64,000 bases of DNA from Polynucleobacter meluiroseus (GTDB taxonomy: Bacteria; Pseudomonadota; Gammaproteobacteria; Burkholderiales; Burkholderiaceae): the NCBI RefSeq assembly GCF_900205755.1, contig NZ_OANS01000003.1, forward strand, positions 248,001 to 312,000. The letters run 5' to 3'. Shown in pieces: positions 60,892-64,000 of this stretch. Under the pieces are notes generated by a model, which was not told the origin of the DNA, did not search any database, and was given only the letters and a program-made list of their open reading frames with translations. Within the stretch, counting starts at the first letter, position 1. Each line of letters opens with the position of its first letter. Position numbers and translations under genes: made by a program.

Positions 60892-61629
60892 TTACTTACG
60901 GTAGCGAGTTGGATCAACTAACTTTGCGTTTTTAAAGCCGACCTGTCTGAGACGACAGGATTCACACTCACCACAAGCTTCACCCAAATCGTTGGCTTGG
61001 TAACAAGACACTGTCTGAGAGTAATCTACTCCGAGTGTGTTGCCTAGTGCAATGATCTCAGCCTTGCTCATGCTGATGATGGGAGCGTGAACTCTAAAAC
61101 GATTGTCATTATTGACGGCCTCTACGCCAGCTTTGGTCGCTAGATTGGCCATGGTTTCAAATGAGGCCACATATTCAGGGCGGCAGTCCGGATAGCCGGA
61201 GTAGTCCACCGCATTAGCACCATAAAAAATATCTAGACCACCAAGTGATTCAGCCCAGCCTAAGGCCAGTGACAATAAGATGGTGTTGCGCGCCGGGACG
61301 TAAGTGATGGGGATCTCATGCTCCCCTCCTGGGCTCGTAGGTAATTCTATAGAGGCATCGGTAAGCGCAGATCCACCAAAGCGAGTGAGATCTAAGTTAA
61401 TCACTTCATGACGTTTCACCCCCATCTTTTTGGCAATGTGTTTTGCGGCTGCCAATTCAGAAGAGTGGCGTTGGCCATAGCCTACAGATAGCACATAAGG
61501 CGCATAACCTAAGTCTTTGGCAAGCGCCAAGATCGTGGTTGAATCTAAGCCGCCTGAAAATAAAATAACGGCTGGCGCATTCGGTTTTCTAGGGGAGAAC
61601 TGCGTAAATTCTGCAGAGAGTGGTGTCAT
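60892..61629 (-). CDS. queC: 7-cyano-7-deazaguanine synthase
   Basis: QueC makes preQ0 for queuosine tRNA modification. The 245-residue protein has the PP-loop [45 protein letters not shown], and the C-terminal zinc cluster [14 protein letters not shown]. Its start overlaps the stop of cpoB, so it is last in tolB-pal-cpoB-queC. queC or queE next to tol-pal genes is common. Confidence 0.96.
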   Translation of the reverse strand: MTPLSAEFTQFSPRKPNAPAVILFSGGLDSTTILALAKDLGYAPYVLSVGYGQRHSSELAAAKHIAKKMGVKRHEVINLDLTRFGGSALTDASIELPTSPGGEHEIPITYVPARNTILLSLALGWAESLGGLDIFYGANAVDYSGYPDCRPEYVASFETMANLATKAGVEAVNNDNRFRVHAPIISMSKAEIIALGNTLGVDYSQTVSCYQANDLGEACGECESCRLRQVGFKNAKLVDPTRYRK

Positions 61630-62360
61630 TACTTGGTAGCGGTGAGGAGTTGCTGGGCTTTGCTTGCTGTATCGGTATCGGGAAACTTACTGATGATCTC
61701 GCTGAAGGTTTTTTTGGCCGCTACTTTACTACCGCTCTCAAGCTGTGCATTACCTAAGGTCAACATGGCTGCAGGGATGCGAGGGTGCTCAGGAAACCGT
61801 TTAATCATGCCTTGAAGTTGCGCAATCGCTCCAGAATAGTCTTTATTGGCGTACTTGCTATTGCCGCTCCAGAAAAGTGCTAAAGGGATGTATGGGCTTT
61901 TGGGATAGCGAGTAATGAACGCAGAAAAACCATCCTCAGCCTTTTTAAGATTGCCAGACTGAAATGCACTCAAAGCGTCGTCATAGGCCTTTTTTTCACC
62001 GGGCTGCATAACACCAGTGACACCCTCAATGGTTACGGTGCGGGGCTCAAAATTTCCCAAACGATTATCGAGATCTTGATAGTAGGTTTTCTGAGATGTA
62101 TTAATCTCTTCGCCCTGCTTCTCAAGTTCCTCAACCTTACCGCGAAGCTTGGCATTTTCTGTTTTGAGCGCGTCAATTTGATTTTGCAAGTCGAGTTGAG
62201 TCGTGGCGAGTGATTTGCGTAAATCGAGTATGGCTTTGCGCGCCTCATCATCAGAAAAGAGGGCCCAAGCGCTATTAGATGAGCATAAGCAAACCAGAGC
62301 CGCACTTAAACAAAACGCTCGTGAGAGCGTTTGTTTGCATGAGTAAAAAAACGACTTCAT
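61629..62360 (-). CDS. cpoB: Cell division coordinator CpoB (YbgF)
   Basis: CpoB links Tol-Pal to peptidoglycan synthesis during constriction. The 243-residue periplasmic protein has a signal peptide ([14 protein letters not shown]), a coiled-coil segment (~40-90: [30 protein letters not shown] in part) for trimerisation, and C-terminal TPR repeats with [22 protein letters not shown] and [16 protein letters not shown]. It overlaps pal (TGATG) and queC. Confidence 0.93.
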   Translation of the reverse strand: MKSFFYSCKQTLSRAFCLSAALVCLCSSNSAWALFSDDEARKAILDLRKSLATTQLDLQNQIDALKTENAKLRGKVEELEKQGEEINTSQKTYYQDLDNRLGNFEPRTVTIEGVTGVMQPGEKKAYDDALSAFQSGNLKKAEDGFSAFITRYPKSPYIPLALFWSGNSKYANKDYSGAIAQLQGMIKRFPEHPRIPAAMLTLGNAQLESGSKVAAKKTFSEIISKFPDTDTASKAQQLLTATK

Positions 62361-62866
62361 CAGTTGGTGATGTAAACAATGTCAGCGCGGCGATTTTCTG
62401 CCCAAGCCGCCTCGTTGTCGCCTTCGGCTTTTGGTTTTTCTTTACCAAAGCTCACCGCTTCCATCTGATTATCTGTAACACCCATTAAGTTCAATGCCTT
62501 GCGCACTGCGTCCGAACGTCTTTGACCTAAAGCAAGGTTATATTCAGCGGTACCACGATCATCCGTGTTGCCTTGAATAATGATCTTTTGATTAGGGTGC
62601 CCCTTTAAAAAGCTCGCGTGAGCGGACAACTGCGCTTGGTACTTGGTTTGTACCGTGTATTCGTTTAAGTCAAAATAGACGCTACGTTGGTAGAGTGGGC
62701 TGCTAGGATCGTTCCAAGGCTGCGATGCGAAGTTGCCGCCGCTCCCACCATTGGCGCCATCGCCATTTACATCGTCTAATTTAACGCTTGAGCAGGCTGC
62801 CATCAATAATGCTGCCGCTCCCACAATGGCAAATGTTGCCAACCTACGTGCACTTGAAATCTTCAT
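62360..62866 (-). CDS. pal: Peptidoglycan-associated lipoprotein Pal
   Basis: Pal anchors the outer membrane to peptidoglycan and works with Tol. The 168-residue protein has a signal peptide with lipobox LLMAACSS (C25), a short Gly/Asn-rich linker and an OmpA-type domain with VYFDLNEYTVQTKYQAQL, IIQGNTDDRGTAEYNLALGQRRSDAVRKAL (in part) and the NRRADIVY end. It is between tolB and cpoB, with a long hairpin in the tolB-pal gap. Confidence 0.97.
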   Translation of the reverse strand: MKISSARRLATFAIVGAAALLMAACSSVKLDDVNGDGANGGSGGNFASQPWNDPSSPLYQRSVYFDLNEYTVQTKYQAQLSAHASFLKGHPNQKIIIQGNTDDRGTAEYNLALGQRRSDAVRKALNLMGVTDNQMEAVSFGKEKPKAEGDNEAAWAENRRADIVYITN

Positions 62867-62922
62867 GATCTATCCTTTATCCCGCAAACGAAGTAACTTA
62901 AGCTACCAATATTCATCATTAT

Positions 62923-62970
62923 GCCCCCGCACGCAGTAAAAGTGGTTAATTCAAAGTAGCGGGCAGGGGC
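62923..62970 (-). other. Long GC-rich hairpin between tolB and pal
   Basis: Arms at 62959-62970 and 62923-62934 pair over 12 positions with one mismatch and one G-U wobble, closing a 24 nt loop in the minus-strand tolB-pal transcript. No T-run follows, so it is probably not a plain terminator. It may tune pal expression or protect or process the mRNA. Confidence 0.55.
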
Positions 62971-62990
62971 TTTCCGAGGCGTATGGGGTA

Positions 62991-64000
62991 TTAATCCATA
63001 AATGGTCCCCAGGATGGCTGACGTACATCAGATCCTGGAATGCTTAACACCTGCTTCGAATTTCCATCGACTGAAACGGCTGCCAATACCCGCTTGCCGC
63101 CCACCTTAGTTGAATAAAGTACATAACGGCCGTTTGCCGCAAAGGAGGGGGATTCATCACTACTGCCGTCAGTTAAAGCCCTGGATTCTCCGGTAGCCAA
63201 GTTAAGAATATAGAGACGGAATGCGCCACCAAGGTTGGCAATGTAGGCCAAGTACTTACCATCTGGTGAAATTCGCGGCGAGGTTACAAAGCCTTGTTTA
63301 AACGTAACGCGCTTAGCGCCGTCAGCTTGCTCACCCTCTGCGCTCATGCGATAGATTTGGGGATTGCCACCCCGATCGCTAGTGAAATAAATATATCGTC
63401 CGTCTGGTGAATATTGTGGTTCCGTATCAATCGTATTACCGCGAGTTAAGCGTTGCAGGCCAGTACCGTCCGCATTGATGCTGTAAATTTGCGTGTTGCC
63501 ATCCTTCGATAGAGAGATGGCTAATTTTTTTCCGTCTGCAGACCAAGCTGGCGCACTGTTATTACCCTTTTGGTTAGAAAGTGAAATACGTCGACCTGTA
63601 GCTAACTCGTGAACATAAATCACTGGCTTACGATCTTCAAATGAAACGTAAGCTACTTTTTTGCCGTCTGGTGACCATGATGGAGAAATCACAGGTTCCC
63701 CACTACTCAATGCATTACGCATGTTTTGACCATCTGCATCTGAAATCACGAGGCGATATCGTTTCCCTTCTTTCACCACATAAGAAAGGCGAGTAGAGAA
63801 GATACCGCGCTCACCGAGTAATTTGAAAATAATGTCATCAGAAATTTTATGGGCTACCGCGCGCAAATTATCTGCGCTGGAGTTGAGATTGAGGCCACCC
63901 AAGCTTTGTGACTTCCGAATATCGAACAGTTTGTAACGAATCTCAAACTGGTTGTTTGTTGTTTGAACAACAGAACCTACTACCAGAGCATCTGCACCGC
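62991..64000 (-). CDS. tolB: Tol-Pal system protein TolB, 3' part
   Basis: TolB is a periplasmic protein that links Pal to the inner-membrane Tol complex. The visible ~336 residues run off the window edge; the frame is open to base 64000 ([10 protein letters not shown] upstream). It shows the start of the propeller with [14 protein letters not shown] and repeated blades with [44 protein letters not shown] and [11 protein letters not shown], the WD40-like PD40 repeats. It is the first seen gene of tolB-pal-cpoB-queC. Confidence 0.97.
   Translation of the reverse strand, partial: GADALVVGSVVQTTNNQFEIRYKLFDIRKSQSLGGLNLNSSADNLRAVAHKISDDIIFKLLGERGIFSTRLSYVVKEGKRYRLVISDADGQNMRNALSSGEPVISPSWSPDGKKVAYVSFEDRKPVIYVHELATGRRISLSNQKGNNSAPAWSADGKKLAISLSKDGNTQIYSINADGTGLQRLTRGNTIDTEPQYSPDGRYIYFTSDRGGNPQIYRMSAEGEQADGAKRVTFKQGFVTSPRISPDGKYLAYIANLGGAFRLYILNLATGESRALTDGSSDESPSFAANGRYVLYSTKVGGKRVLAAVSVDGNSKQVLSIPGSDVRQPSWGPFMD

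Overview
The window looks like part of the chromosome of a free-living betaproteobacterium of the Burkholderiaceae, most likely Polynucleobacter or a close relative. This is judged from family resemblance and moderate GC content; no search was run. Supporting signs are the nrdA-nrdB-histone H1-like order, the type 2 PyrF, MaeB with a phosphotransacetylase tail, barstar-like and DUF2721 proteins, a RibBX-type riboflavin gene and DUF6492. Genes are densely packed with many 1-4 bp overlaps. I saw no tRNA, rRNA, CRISPR array, insertion sequence, prophage or origin.

Layout. 1-2.7 kb: ribonucleotide reductase (nrdA end, nrdB) and an Ala/Lys-repeat histone H1-like gene. 2.7-8.4 kb (minus): aroQ-accB-accC-prmA-sugar kinase, with tlpA nearby. 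8.4-15.1 kb (plus): mpl-fabG-RNase II-type nuclease-tonB-like-aroE-mtgA. 15-19 kb: pyrF, corA and thiL-pgpA-pncC. 19-26 kb: maeB, barstar-like gene, rsmE, tkt and gap. 26-37.5 kb: fur/bamE divergent pair, dapB, leuS-lptE-holA, proA, hemJ-type gene, rRNA methyltransferase, rubredoxin and hemL. 37.5-40.7 kb: apaH, photolyase and a broken ydcF-type gene. 40.7-43.3 kb: yqgE-ruvX-pyrR-pyrB. 43.3-52.6 kb: surface polysaccharide block (two transferase-like genes, rmlBDAC, waaC, uppP, a UDP-glucuronate decarboxylase). 52.6-55 kb: trmB and gabD. 55-60.9 kb: ribBX-ribH-nusB (minus) and ribD-ribE (plus) flanking a four-gene minor-pilin cluster. 60.9-64 kb (minus): tolB-pal-cpoB-queC, with tolB running off the end.

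Most genes are housekeeping: fatty acid initiation, shikimate, pyrimidine, riboflavin and haem pathways, cell envelope building (peptidoglycan recycling, LPS core, rhamnose, Bam/Lpt/Tol-Pal) and RNA modification. I found no clear new multi-gene system. The unusual items are local: (1) the H1-like gene stops at an A9 run, while the -1 frame carries on into what looks like the rest of the protein; (2) PrmA is fused to a membrane-anchored DUF3426 domain; (3) a ydcF-type gene is cut by one in-frame TAG; (4) a PilW-like pseudopilin appears to lack its leader peptide; (5) several intergenic inverted repeats may be operators or RNA hairpins, notably upstream of gabD and between tolB and pal.
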